From contig DFGA01000071.1 in the NCBI GenBank assembly GCA_002371615.1, positions 1-64,000 of the forward strand: DNA of 64,000 nt, written 5' to 3'. The position numbers were made by a program, and so were the translations under genes. Shown here piece by piece: positions 25,341 to 33,621 of this stretch (its first letter is position 1; each line of letters begins with the position of its first letter). The stretch comes from Lachnospiraceae bacterium UBA3762. Its GTDB lineage: Bacteria; Bacillota; Clostridia; Lachnospirales; Lachnospiraceae. Below the pieces are notes generated by a model, which did no database searches, was not told the DNA's origin, and saw only the letters and a program-made list of their open reading frames with translations.

Positions 25341-26064
25341 TACTCATTTCCATCTGGATTTGATGGATAATATGCATCTTTTGATTCAGGAGTTACGTAC
25401 GGCAAATGTTGGCATTATAGCCGTTGGAACCACGCCGAAGGCATATGAGCGAGAACAACAGTTCTGCATGGGGGCTGAGAATATACATGTTGGTCTTGGA
25501 ATGCATCCACAGCTGATAGCAGAAAGGGAACATGAAACTGAGCTTTTCCTAAGTTTGATGAGGAAAAGTAGATATATCGGGGAAGTTGGACTTGATTTTA
25601 ATTCTGATTTTATTTCGTTCAAAGATCAACAGATTTCTTGCTTCCGTAAGGTAGTTAATGCGTGCTCTGATGAAGGTGGAAAGATACTATCCATCCATAG
25701 CGTGAAAGCTACAGGAACAGTGATTGATGAACTGAGTGATGCGGGAACATTCAGAAACAACATCTGTATCTTCCACTGGTTTACTGGATCAACATTTGAA
25801 AGAAGAAGAGCCATTGAGGCCGGAGCGTGGTTTTCTGTAAATCCGAGAATGCTAAAGACGAAGGGCGGACAGGAGACTATAAAGGAAATACCGGCGAATA
25901 GAATTCTATTGGAAACAGATGCACCATTTACAATGAAAGTTACTAATGTGAATTCACTGGTAGAGGAATTGAATAGATTAGTAGGGGGCATTTCTTCTAT
26001 CCGTGGAGAGAGGTTATTTGAACAAATATCTGAAACATCCACAATGCTCATTGAGGGTAAATAA
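25330..26064 (+). CDS. qatD: QatD: TatD-family metal-dependent hydrolase of the Qat system
   Basis: A 244-residue TatD-type DNase. Metal ligands are visible as HFH in DTHFHLDLM (residues 4-12), E in GEVGLDF near 78-84, H in ILSIHSVKA near 119-127, H in FHWFTGS and D in LLETDAPF near 196-203. TatD enzymes are 3'-5' exonucleases. It closes the Qat operon with an 11-base overlap to qatC, so translation is coupled. A separate 486-aa gene follows 105 bases later. Confidence 0.9.
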   Translation: MLIDTHFHLDLMDNMHLLIQELRTANVGIIAVGTTPKAYEREQQFCMGAENIHVGLGMHPQLIAEREHETELFLSLMRKSRYIGEVGLDFNSDFISFKDQQISCFRKVVNACSDEGGKILSIHSVKATGTVIDELSDAGTFRNNICIFHWFTGSTFERRRAIEAGAWFSVNPRMLKTKGGQETIKEIPANRILLETDAPFTMKVTNVNSLVEELNRLVGGISSIRGERLFEQISETSTMLIEGK

Positions 26065-26169
26065 GCAGAAACACCACTCTTCGAATACTTAAGTGATAGT
26101 TGAAAGATGTTGAAAGATAATCAGAAGTTACATAATGACATTGATGATTTGTATTGAGAGGATAAAACC

Positions 26170-27630
26170 ATGATTGTTTATTATACAAGGTACAATGTAA
26201 TAGATTCGTTTGATATTCCGTGCTTTATGGAATACTCTTTTTCGTGCCTGGAGGGAATGAAAAATGCACCGAAAGACTTTAAAACTGCCACATGGGATGG
26301 CTCGGAGTCGGGAGAATGGAAGGATTTTAATAATACCCTTTCATATGAGGTAGATTTCGAATCGCGGGTGGCAGCGTTTCGGGTTGCTATAGTAGATGAG
26401 AATGAGGAAATATGGACAGAGGATTTGGTATTGGACGAGAATGAACATGAGATTCAGCTTAGATTGGCTAGAGAAAAAACAATTCTTTCGGCTGATTTAG
26501 ATAGCCATTTTAATGTTCCTTATATATTCAAAAAGCTGATTCGTGATAAAATAGGAGCTCCTGACGTTAACCTTCCGACGACTGATGAACCTTTTTTTAT
26601 TGATGAGAGTAATTGTGGGATAATTGTGGAATTAATATCTGGGAAGATATCTTATACACTTCCTGTAATTTACGTTTCTCATGTATTCCCAAAGGCTGGA
26701 GTTGATAAAAACTATGAATTGGATATTTACGAACTTGCGAGAGATATGGTCGGAAGTGCACATGTTCTTGTTGAAAAAACGATAGGGACATCTTCACTTC
26801 TTAAAGAACTAACTGATAAGAAAAATGCTTATAATGGTGGAATAGATATTTTTTACGCAGATGCGTCATTCAGATATTTGAGGCAATCAAGTCTTACGCC
26901 CAACCAGTTTAGGTATAAGATATCTCGAGCTGTGTTTGTGAGAATGGCTATGAGAAATATTGATGAGAATAATTCATTAAGTGCAATCAGAATTCGGAAT
27001 AAAACAAGAAAACTAAATGATACGGATGTAGAAAACCAAATTCAAATTCTTGAAATTGAAGATTTAAAAGAGAAAAGAAATTTGGACTGTGAGATAATTG
27101 AAAGTGCTTCTGAAGAGATAAAGCAACTGCAAAAGCAAAACAACGATCTTGAAAACAAGAATAACGATCTCGAGAATAAAGTGGCGGTTTTAAAAGATGC
27201 ATTAGAAAAGAAATCAACACCGGTGGGAGAAAAAACGGTTTGCTTTGATTATCAAGAAAAACAGTTGTACGATGACGAGACTAAGAGGATTATACTTCAA
27301 ACGATTAGAAAGGTTGTGGCAGAATACGGAGATGAGGAAAGAAAAAGGAGAGATTATCACATCCTAAGCGATATAATTAATAACAATACTGAATCAAATA
27401 TGGGGGAAATATTTAAAAAAGAGATTGCTGAAGCTATAAAACGAGATAGATGTGACGCAAGAATGCTTAAAACACTTGGATTCGAGCAACAAACCGGAAG
27501 CCATGATAAGTATGTACTTAATGGTGATGATAGATATATTCTTACTATTTCAAATTCACCAAGCGACTACAGGAGTGGAGAAAATCTTGTGCATGAGGCG
27601 ATAAATTTGCTGTTTGGGAGAACAAAATAA
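26170..27630 (+). CDS. uncharacterised coiled-coil protein next to Qat, HicA-like C-terminus
   Basis: A 486-residue protein that I do not recognise. Residues 1-280 form an unknown globular region (DLDSHFNVPYIFKKLIRDKI, then ELARDMVGSAHVLVEKTIG). Residues 295-345 are a coiled coil with repeated NNDLENK. Residues 385-486 (RRDYHILSDIINNN, RMLKTLGFEQQTGSHDKYVL, ENLVHEAINLLFG) show the GF-x-GSH-x-Y pattern of HicA/double-stranded RNA-binding-like folds. The gene has a ribosome site GAGAGG and follows the Qat operon in the same direction at the island's right end, so a defence role is plausible but unproven. AT-rich like the Qat genes. Confidence 0.7.
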   Translation: MIVYYTRYNVIDSFDIPCFMEYSFSCLEGMKNAPKDFKTATWDGSESGEWKDFNNTLSYEVDFESRVAAFRVAIVDENEEIWTEDLVLDENEHEIQLRLAREKTILSADLDSHFNVPYIFKKLIRDKIGAPDVNLPTTDEPFFIDESNCGIIVELISGKISYTLPVIYVSHVFPKAGVDKNYELDIYELARDMVGSAHVLVEKTIGTSSLLKELTDKKNAYNGGIDIFYADASFRYLRQSSLTPNQFRYKISRAVFVRMAMRNIDENNSLSAIRIRNKTRKLNDTDVENQIQILEIEDLKEKRNLDCEIIESASEEIKQLQKQNNDLENKNNDLENKVAVLKDALEKKSTPVGEKTVCFDYQEKQLYDDETKRIILQTIRKVVAEYGDEERKRRDYHILSDIINNNTESNMGEIFKKEIAEAIKRDRCDARMLKTLGFEQQTGSHDKYVLNGDDRYILTISNSPSDYRSGENLVHEAINLLFGRTK

Positions 27631-27894
27631 CGATAAACGTAGATTGACTCATGAGCGAACATTTCTGTATGTTTTGATTTCGATGTTTTAAGGTATTATA
27701 TGAGGGAAAATCTGCTTGAAATTTCAATAATCAGCAGACGTGATTACATGACTTTGAGCATACAATAATAGTTTGACCACACTTTGACCACAGGATTTTC
27801 GGTAAAAGAGTATATTGTGGATAATATATATGCATATTGTAGCCGTATTATAATATCAACTACCATATATTGTAGTAAACAAGTTGAACTGATC
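27631..27894. other. gene-free right end of the island
   Basis: AT-rich, no supported gene. It holds a tandem TTTGACCACA at 27772 and 27783 (11-base period), the sort of short direct repeats that serve as integrase arm sites, and the short inverted pair TCTGCTT/AATCAGCAGA near 27707-27740. No integrase remnant was recognised. Confidence 0.4.
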
Positions 27895-28105
27895 GAATAT
27901 GAGTGATAACGAGCCAAACGGCTATAAATAAGCAGGAGCAGGCACGAAGTGCCTGCATCGGAAGCAAGGGACGTGACCATGCTTGCATGGAGTCACGTCC
28001 TTTGCTTTTGATGAAGACACCGCGCAGCGGTGCTCCTGCTTATATCATAACCGCTTGGCGACAACATACAGCGAGATGAAGCGAAGCGGAATCGAGCTGC
28101 TCTCC
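27895..28105. repeat. 211-bp direct repeat, right copy
   Basis: Four mismatches to 7235-7445 (at 27922, 28025, 28044 and 28094). It begins with GAATATGAGTGATAAC, the same bases that end guaA, although no guaA reading frame leads into it. Two of the four changes fall in the outer stem and weaken it, one falls in a hairpin loop. Confidence 0.9.
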
Positions 28106-28223
28106 ATGATTCTGCTTGAAAATACCTCCTTCCTGCTTTAAATTCCAACCACTTACAATATGAAGCAGGAAAGAAGAGTGTGCTTGTCTTCTCCTACTGG
28201 CTTTCCGGAAGGAGGAACAAGCA

Positions 28224-28280
28224 ATGAATGAAACAGAAAAACGAAGAGCAATGAAGGCGCTTGAGGAGATGAGTGAATAA
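28224..28280 (+). CDS. possible 18-residue peptide or gene remnant
   Basis: GGAGGAACAAGCA precedes an ATG and a frame MNETEKRRAMKALEEMSE, ending in TAA. The ribosome site is good, but no continuation in other frames was found. It could be a short peptide, a leader or the start of a deleted gene. The rest of 28106-28498 holds nothing else that I can support. Confidence 0.3.
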   Translation: MNETEKRRAMKALEEMSE

Positions 28281-28498
28281 AACCCCTGCATACATTTTTT
28301 CCACAACCGCATCAAACGATACAGTTATGGAAAAAATATAGACAAAAGAATAACATTGATAAAAATTGTTTAATATTAGAGTGTTGTTATTATACCACAT
28401 CATCAAACCGAGAAATTATGAAAAAATCACTAGACAAGGTGGAATAAAAGGAATTAAGATATTTGGTGAAACATAATGATTACAAGGAGGATTAACAG

Positions 28499-29416
28499 AT
28501 GTTTGATTCATTAAAGATGAGAGTAATGTGCGGTGTCACAGCAGCCACAGTCGCTCTTAGCACCCTTGCAGCGCCGGTTAGCGTGTGGGCCGATGATTAC
28601 GATGATTTTCTGGATTACCTCGTAGATATTACCGATGATGAGAGTAATGTGCTTGATGACATTCACGACCATGACGGAGATGGGGATGTAGATGAACACG
28701 ATATCGACTGGATTGTTACGCTTGGGGTTATGGAAGAAATGGAGCGCCAGCATCAGGCTGAACTTGAAGCACAGAAAAAGGCAGCTCAGGCAGAGATCGA
28801 TGCATTAAAGAAGGCCCAGGAGGAAAAGGAGAGGAGCCGCTATGTAAGCGGAATATGGGTAAGTACAACCGATATAACCCTTACTCCGGGACAGACATAC
28901 CAGATAATTGCAGGCGTTAAACCTGATACAGCGGTAAACAGAGGCATACATTTTTACACAAGCGACTGGAGTACTGCAAGCGTTGACGGAAGCGGTGTTG
29001 TAAAGGCCAATAAAGTCGGAAGCTGTTATATTACAGCAGTAAGTGATGAAGGCGGTTATCAGGCATGTACAAGTGTGAGGGTTAATCCCGCACCCGCAGT
29101 TGCAGCTCAGACAATAGCACAGGATGCAAATTGGACTTCAATTGCCGCGAACATGATAGCTTCTGCAGCGCCCGGAGCAGTTGTTAATCTTGTTGCACCC
29201 AAGGCATTAAGTTTTGATACACTTATGATCAATACACTTAAGTCCCGCCCCGATGTAGGACTTCTTATCGCCTATCCGTATAACGGACATTCTTATTTGA
29301 TGGCTGTTCCTGCGGGTTATGATCTTGCATCCAAGATTGACAAGAAGGGAAAAGTAAGTTTCCTCTCGCTTGCTGCAGTCAAAGACGGCAAGATCGTCGT
29401 TACGATGACAAATTAG
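28499..29416 (+). CDS. secreted protein with EF-hand and bacterial Ig-like domain
   Basis: A 305-residue exported protein with a signal peptide (about residues 1-31, cleaved near VWADD). An EF-hand/dockerin-like calcium loop DHDGDGDVDEHD lies near 58-69, a charged helix (HQAELEAQKKAAQAEIDALK) near 84-104, and a BIG_2-type Ig-like domain near 118-200 (VSTTDITLTPGQTYQI, WSTASVDGSGVVKANKVG, CYITAVSDEGGYQACTSVRV). The last 100 residues are a separate globular region. AAGGAGG precedes the ATG. Followed by an L,D-transpeptidase gene (23-base gap), so a cell-wall role is likely. Confidence 0.8.
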   Translation: MFDSLKMRVMCGVTAATVALSTLAAPVSVWADDYDDFLDYLVDITDDESNVLDDIHDHDGDGDVDEHDIDWIVTLGVMEEMERQHQAELEAQKKAAQAEIDALKKAQEEKERSRYVSGIWVSTTDITLTPGQTYQIIAGVKPDTAVNRGIHFYTSDWSTASVDGSGVVKANKVGSCYITAVSDEGGYQACTSVRVNPAPAVAAQTIAQDANWTSIAANMIASAAPGAVVNLVAPKALSFDTLMINTLKSRPDVGLLIAYPYNGHSYLMAVPAGYDLASKIDKKGKVSFLSLAAVKDGKIVVTMTN

Positions 29417-29439
29417 ACCGACATATAGGGTGACAAATT

Positions 29440-30093
29440 ATGAGAGTACCAAAGCGTGTCAGGGTAATAGTGATTATGACTTGCATATTGGCATGGATTG
29501 CACCAATACATGCTTACGCCTTTCCGGTGCCGGGATCGGGTATCCTGACAGGGATTCTGCCTTGTCCTATAAGCTCGATAACGATCAACACCGCAACCGA
29601 GCAGGTCATAGCCTATGACCTTAATAATGTGCCTGTTCAGGTATTTGCATGTTCAACAGGTGTTCACGGAAACACTTATGTTGGAACATACAGGACTTCC
29701 AACTACTATGACTGGCATCTTATGAACGGAGGCGTGTATTCAAGGTATGCGGTAAGGTTTAACAATCATGAACTGATGCATTCCGTACCATATTACCGCC
29801 GTTCTCCGGATTCGCTTGAGTACAGGCAGTTTAACAGACTGGGTACGCCTGCATCGGCAGGATGCTGCCGTCTGGCGCTGGCCGATGCCAAATGGATATA
29901 TGACAATACTGTACCGGGAACTATCGTAAATGTAGTAAAGGATCCGAATCTGGTATATCCTCTTACGAGACCTATAATAAAGGTTGATGAGAGCAATACT
30001 TTAACAAGAGGTTGGGATCCTACGGATACGGATCCGAGGTCTCCGTATAATGCTGCACCAGCCGGGTTACCCGGAGCCAATCAGTTAATGTAA
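29440..30093 (+). CDS. exported L,D-transpeptidase (YkuD-type)
   Basis: A 217-residue exported protein with a signal peptide ending near HAYAFP. The YkuD catalytic region is at residues 108-150: H in NHELMHSVPYY and the motif SAGCCRLAL, a variant of the usual SHGCVRL. The nucleophile is the first cysteine of GCCR. Such enzymes cross-link peptidoglycan through 3-3 bonds. It follows the Ig-like secreted protein and ends with a terminator, so the two form a unit. Confidence 0.85.
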   Translation: MRVPKRVRVIVIMTCILAWIAPIHAYAFPVPGSGILTGILPCPISSITINTATEQVIAYDLNNVPVQVFACSTGVHGNTYVGTYRTSNYYDWHLMNGGVYSRYAVRFNNHELMHSVPYYRRSPDSLEYRQFNRLGTPASAGCCRLALADAKWIYDNTVPGTIVNVVKDPNLVYPLTRPIIKVDESNTLTRGWDPTDTDPRSPYNAAPAGLPGANQLM

Positions 30094-30102
30094 GGTATCA
30101 TC

Positions 30103-30134
30103 AGAGGACCTGTGCTCTTGCAGGTCCTCTTTTA
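30103..30134 (+). terminator. terminator after the L,D-transpeptidase gene
   Basis: AGAGGACCTG (30103-30112) pairs perfectly with CAGGTCCTCT (30121-30130), followed by TTTTA. Confidence 0.9.
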
Positions 30135-30155
30135 TTTGCTGTATATTATATGATG

Positions 30156-30184
30156 TTGACAAATGGAAAACCGGGGGATATACT
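30156..30184 (+). promoter_or_regulatory. promoter of the aromatic amino acid operon
   Basis: TTGACA (30156-30161) and TATACT (30179-30184) with a 17-base spacer, close to consensus. Transcription from about 30191 gives a 140-base leader containing the two-hairpin element. Confidence 0.85.
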
Positions 30185-30216
30185 TTAGTAGTTAAAAGCG
30201 TTAAAGCGCGAAAGCG

Positions 30217-30310
30217 ATTCGGGGGAGGTGGTGTAAAGTTTTCTATGAAAACTTTGCAGCACGTAGGCCACGCCTCCACGAAGTGGACTTTGAATGGCGT
30301 GGCTCTCAAG
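30217..30310 (+). ncRNA. two-hairpin leader element, copy A (before aroF)
   Basis: Hairpin 1 is AAAGTTTTC-TAT-GAAAACTTT (30235-30255). After GCAGCAC comes a stem GCCACGCC (30267-30274) with GGCGTGGC (30296-30303), enclosing TCCAC-GAA-GTGGA and an 8-base bulge CTTTGAAT. The same layout with different stem bases is found at 40278 and 58883. It lies in the 5' leader, just before the aroF ribosome site. Confidence 0.6.
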
Positions 30311-30330
30311 AAAGAAAAGAGGAAAGTATT

Positions 30331-31341
30331 ATGATCATTGTTTTAAAACCAAATGCTGATGAGAGCAAGTACAATAAACTGGAGAAATGGATAAAGGACG
30401 ATCTGGGGCTGGACATACACTACAGCCGTGGTGAAAAATCAACCATCTTAGGGCTTATCGGTGATACATCCAAGGTTGACATTGACGCTGTAAGCGCGCT
30501 TGACATAGTTGAGAGCGTGACGCGTATTCAGGAACCATACAAAGCGGCAAACAGAAAATTCCATCCGATGGATTCGGTCATTACGGTCGGAGACGTCAAG
30601 ATCGGTGGAGGAAACTTCGTAAAAATCGCCGGCCCTTGTTCGGTTGAGACTATAGACCAGATAACGGGAATAGCACAGTCCGTCAAGGCAGCGGGCGCAC
30701 ACATGCTCCGCGGAGGTGCATTCAAGCCGAGAACTTCACCGTATGCTTTCCAGGGACTTGGTAAGACCGGAATTGAGTATCTGCTTGAAGCGAAGAAGGC
30801 AACGGGTCTTCCGATAGTAACGGAGATAATGGAACTTACTGACCTTGATATGTTTGAAGACGTTGACGTGATACAGGTAGGCGCGAGAAACATGCAGAAC
30901 TTCAGACTGCTTAAGGAACTCGGGACTATTGACAAGCCGATACTTTTAAAGCGCGGACTTGCCAACACGGTTGCGGAACTTCTGATGAGTGCGGAATACA
31001 TAATGGCCGGTGGCAACGAGAAGGTCATTCTGTGCGAAAGGGGTATCAGAACATTTGAGACGGCAACGAGAAATACTCTTGATATTTCTGTTATCCCCGT
31101 ATTGAAAGAGAAGACGCATCTTCCTATTATCGTTGATCCTTCTCATTCGACGGGATATTCCAAATATGTCAAATCTGTTTCATACGCAGCCACCGCTGCG
31201 GGTGCAGACGGACTTATTGTGGAGGTACATAATGATCCAGAGAATGCATGGTGTGACGGCCAGCAGTCCATCACTCCGAACGCGTTCGAAGAATTATCAA
31301 GAGGCATGGATAAGATCAGGGAGGTTGTAAGAGACCTATGA
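30331..31341 (+). CDS. aroF: 3-deoxy-7-phosphoheptulonate synthase
   Basis: First enzyme of the shikimate pathway: phosphoenolpyruvate plus erythrose 4-phosphate to DAHP. The 336-residue protein has an N-terminal ferredoxin-like regulatory domain of about 70 residues (MIIVLKPNADESKYNKLEKW), then the catalytic barrel with IAGPCSVET, LRGGAFKPRTSPYAFQGLG, EVHNDPENAWCDGQQS; this is the AroF/AroG Ibeta type also found fused to chorismate mutase. The ATG at 30331 is preceded by GAGGAAAG. It leads an operon of five aromatic genes plus a lipoprotein; it overlaps tyrA by four bases. Confidence 0.95.
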   Translation: MIIVLKPNADESKYNKLEKWIKDDLGLDIHYSRGEKSTILGLIGDTSKVDIDAVSALDIVESVTRIQEPYKAANRKFHPMDSVITVGDVKIGGGNFVKIAGPCSVETIDQITGIAQSVKAAGAHMLRGGAFKPRTSPYAFQGLGKTGIEYLLEAKKATGLPIVTEIMELTDLDMFEDVDVIQVGARNMQNFRLLKELGTIDKPILLKRGLANTVAELLMSAEYIMAGGNEKVILCERGIRTFETATRNTLDISVIPVLKEKTHLPIIVDPSHSTGYSKYVKSVSYAATAAGADGLIVEVHNDPENAWCDGQQSITPNAFEELSRGMDKIREVVRDL

Positions 31342-32198
31342 ATTCCGTAAAGGCTGTCGGGGTTATAGGCCTCGGTCTTATCGGCGGCTCAATGGCAAAA
31401 TCAATCGCTGGGCGTACAGGATGTACCGTATACGGATCGGATATGTCGGAGAAAGTCATGAACGACGCAACATCCGATAAAACCCTTTCGGGAAGGCTTG
31501 ATGAGCATTATGGCGATATAGATGTGCTCATCGTTGCACTGTATCCCCTTGATGTTGTCGGTACGATAGAGGAAGCGGCCCCTAAGCTTAAAAAAGGGTG
31601 TATCGTCATAGACTGCACCGGTGTCAAACAGATAATATGCAATGAATTATCCGGAAAACTTGCCGGTATGGGTCTTCGGTTTATCGGAGGACACCCCATG
31701 GCGGGAAAAGAGGTTGCCGGATATTCCAATTCGTGCGATGACCTCTTTGACGGGGCTTCAATGATATTGTGCCGGGATGAATATACGGATGAGGAAGCGA
31801 TGAATGCAGCGTGTGATTTTTTCCCAAGGCTTGGATTCGCTCAGGTCAGGATCACTAATGCCAAAGAGCATGATGCGGTAATAGCTTATACTTCCCAGCT
31901 TGCTCATGTGACATCATCTGCGTACATTAAAAGCCCGACACTGAATAAACGGTACGGATTTTCGGCCGGCTCGTTTAAGGACATGACAAGGGTTGCAAAG
32001 CTTAACGAGGAGATGTGGGCAGATCTGTTCCTTGCGAATGACGAGGCGCTGCTGTACGAAATAGATGCTCTGTCGAAAAATCTGTCCGAATACAGGAAGG
32101 CGCTGTCGGAGCGTGACAGGAAGAGACTTGTGGAACTCCTTCGGGACGGAAGAGTTCGCAAGGAAAAAGATGAACATTCAGAACAGAACACACATTGA
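31338..32198 (+). CDS. tyrA: prephenate dehydrogenase
   Basis: Oxidative decarboxylation of prephenate to 4-hydroxyphenylpyruvate, the tyrosine branch. NAD-binding GxGxxG is at residues 11-16 (GLGLIG). FIGGHPMAGKEVAGY near 113-127 and SQLAHVTSSAYIKSP near 185 match the TyrA catalytic region. 286 residues, without the C-terminal ACT domain seen in longer members, so feedback control, if any, is elsewhere. Starts within the aroF stop (ATGA). Confidence 0.93.
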   Translation: MNSVKAVGVIGLGLIGGSMAKSIAGRTGCTVYGSDMSEKVMNDATSDKTLSGRLDEHYGDIDVLIVALYPLDVVGTIEEAAPKLKKGCIVIDCTGVKQIICNELSGKLAGMGLRFIGGHPMAGKEVAGYSNSCDDLFDGASMILCRDEYTDEEAMNAACDFFPRLGFAQVRITNAKEHDAVIAYTSQLAHVTSSAYIKSPTLNKRYGFSAGSFKDMTRVAKLNEEMWADLFLANDEALLYEIDALSKNLSEYRKALSERDRKRLVELLRDGRVRKEKDEHSEQNTH

Positions 32199-32201
32199 TA
32201 T

Positions 32202-33578
32202 ATGGATATAAAACTTGAAAAAGGTAAGACCGTATCAAACCATGTTACGGCTATAACGTCAAAATCATACGTTCACAGACTTCTCATTGCAGCCGCTCTT
32301 TGCAAGGATAAAGTGAGCATACGCTCCAATATATTATCCAGGGATATGGAAGCTACGATAAGGGTCATCAATGCGCTTGGAGGACTCATATCCGTTGAGA
32401 GGATCCCGAAGGAAGATTCGGACGAAAAGGATTATCTGTTTACGGTAGCAAGGTCGCTATTTGAAGGTGCGGCCATGAAACAGGAGCGGGGGGACAGTGA
32501 TCCGGTTATTCTTGACTGCGGGGAGAGCGGATCGACAGCGAGGTTTATTCTTCCGGTAGCTCCTTTGTTTGCGGATTCTGTGACCGTTACCGGTTCGGGA
32601 AAACTTCCGGAACGTCCTATGGGACCGCTTTGCGATGTGTTAAGATCTGCAGGTGTTTCGGTCAGTTCCGATCATCTTCCGATCACTCTTTCGGGGAAAC
32701 CCGGTGCCGGAGACTACAGGATTGCGGGAAATGTTTCGTCCCAGTTTATTACGGGACTTCTGTTTATGCTGCCTTTTCTAGATGGTAAATCAAGTCTTGG
32801 GATAGAAGGCAGGCTTGAGTCGGCACCGTATGTTGATATGACGGTGGATGTACTTGAAAAATTCGGAGTCAGCTTTGAAACCGCCGGACTGTGTTATTAT
32901 CCTAACAGTAGAGATGCCGGCAGCGGTGATGATGCAATTGTGATAAATGCCGAGGGTGACTGGTCAAACGCTGCATATATCATGTCAATCGCATCTCTCG
33001 GGTGCGGCAGTGGCTTTGAGGACATAACGATAGAAGGGCTTAATCCGGAAAGCATTCAGGGGGATCGGGAGATTACGGGGCTCCTTGAAAAATTCGGAGT
33101 CAGCATCAGAAGATCCGGTGACGGACTATGTTGCAAATACAGGGTTTGCGGCAATCCTTACAGGAGTATTGACGCCGACTGTTCACAGATACCGGATCTT
33201 GTTCCGGCGCTTTCCGTGTTAGCGGCATATAATGACGGAGACAGTATTTTCAGAAATGTTGAAAGACTTCGGATCAAGGAATGTGACAGGATCGATGCCG
33301 TAACTGAAATGCTTTCCGAGGCCGGAGTAAAGGTTGACATAACTCGTAATGAGGGCCATGAGAATATGATCGTCCACGGGAAGGGGATGAACAGGCCGGT
33401 TGAAAAAACAATAACCATAGACAGCAGAAACGACCACAGAATAGCGATGGCTGCCGCGGCGATAGCCTTTGCCGAAAAGGTACCGGTTGTAATAAAAGAT
33501 GCAATGGCTGTTAACAAATCATATCCGGGATTTTATGATGTAATAGAACAACTCGGTATGAATCATGTGATGATGTAA
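32202..33578 (+). CDS. aroA: 3-phosphoshikimate 1-carboxyvinyltransferase (EPSP synthase)
   Basis: Joins shikimate 3-phosphate and phosphoenolpyruvate. 458 residues. Visible parts: SKSYVHRLLIAAALC, CGESGSTARFILPVAPL, GSGKLPERPMGPL, NVSSQFITGLLFMLP, SIDADCSQIPDLVPALSVLA, ERLRIKECDRI, and DHRIAMAAAAIA. Starts three bases after tyrA with no strong ribosome site, probably translationally coupled. Some 20-40 residues longer than common bacterial AroA through loops near 70-90 and 235-250. Confidence 0.95.
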   Translation: MDIKLEKGKTVSNHVTAITSKSYVHRLLIAAALCKDKVSIRSNILSRDMEATIRVINALGGLISVERIPKEDSDEKDYLFTVARSLFEGAAMKQERGDSDPVILDCGESGSTARFILPVAPLFADSVTVTGSGKLPERPMGPLCDVLRSAGVSVSSDHLPITLSGKPGAGDYRIAGNVSSQFITGLLFMLPFLDGKSSLGIEGRLESAPYVDMTVDVLEKFGVSFETAGLCYYPNSRDAGSGDDAIVINAEGDWSNAAYIMSIASLGCGSGFEDITIEGLNPESIQGDREITGLLEKFGVSIRRSGDGLCCKYRVCGNPYRSIDADCSQIPDLVPALSVLAAYNDGDSIFRNVERLRIKECDRIDAVTEMLSEAGVKVDITRNEGHENMIVHGKGMNRPVEKTITIDSRNDHRIAMAAAAIAFAEKVPVVIKDAMAVNKSYPGFYDVIEQLGMNHVMM

Positions 33579-33621
33579 AATATGCAGGGCTTTAACGACA
33601 GGGCGGCAGGTAAGGAGATAT

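Noticed and set aside
7247..27894. Integrase or transposase gene for the island
   Set aside because: None of the supported genes has tyrosine or serine recombinase or DDE motifs; the island reading rests on the repeats and the guaA location only.
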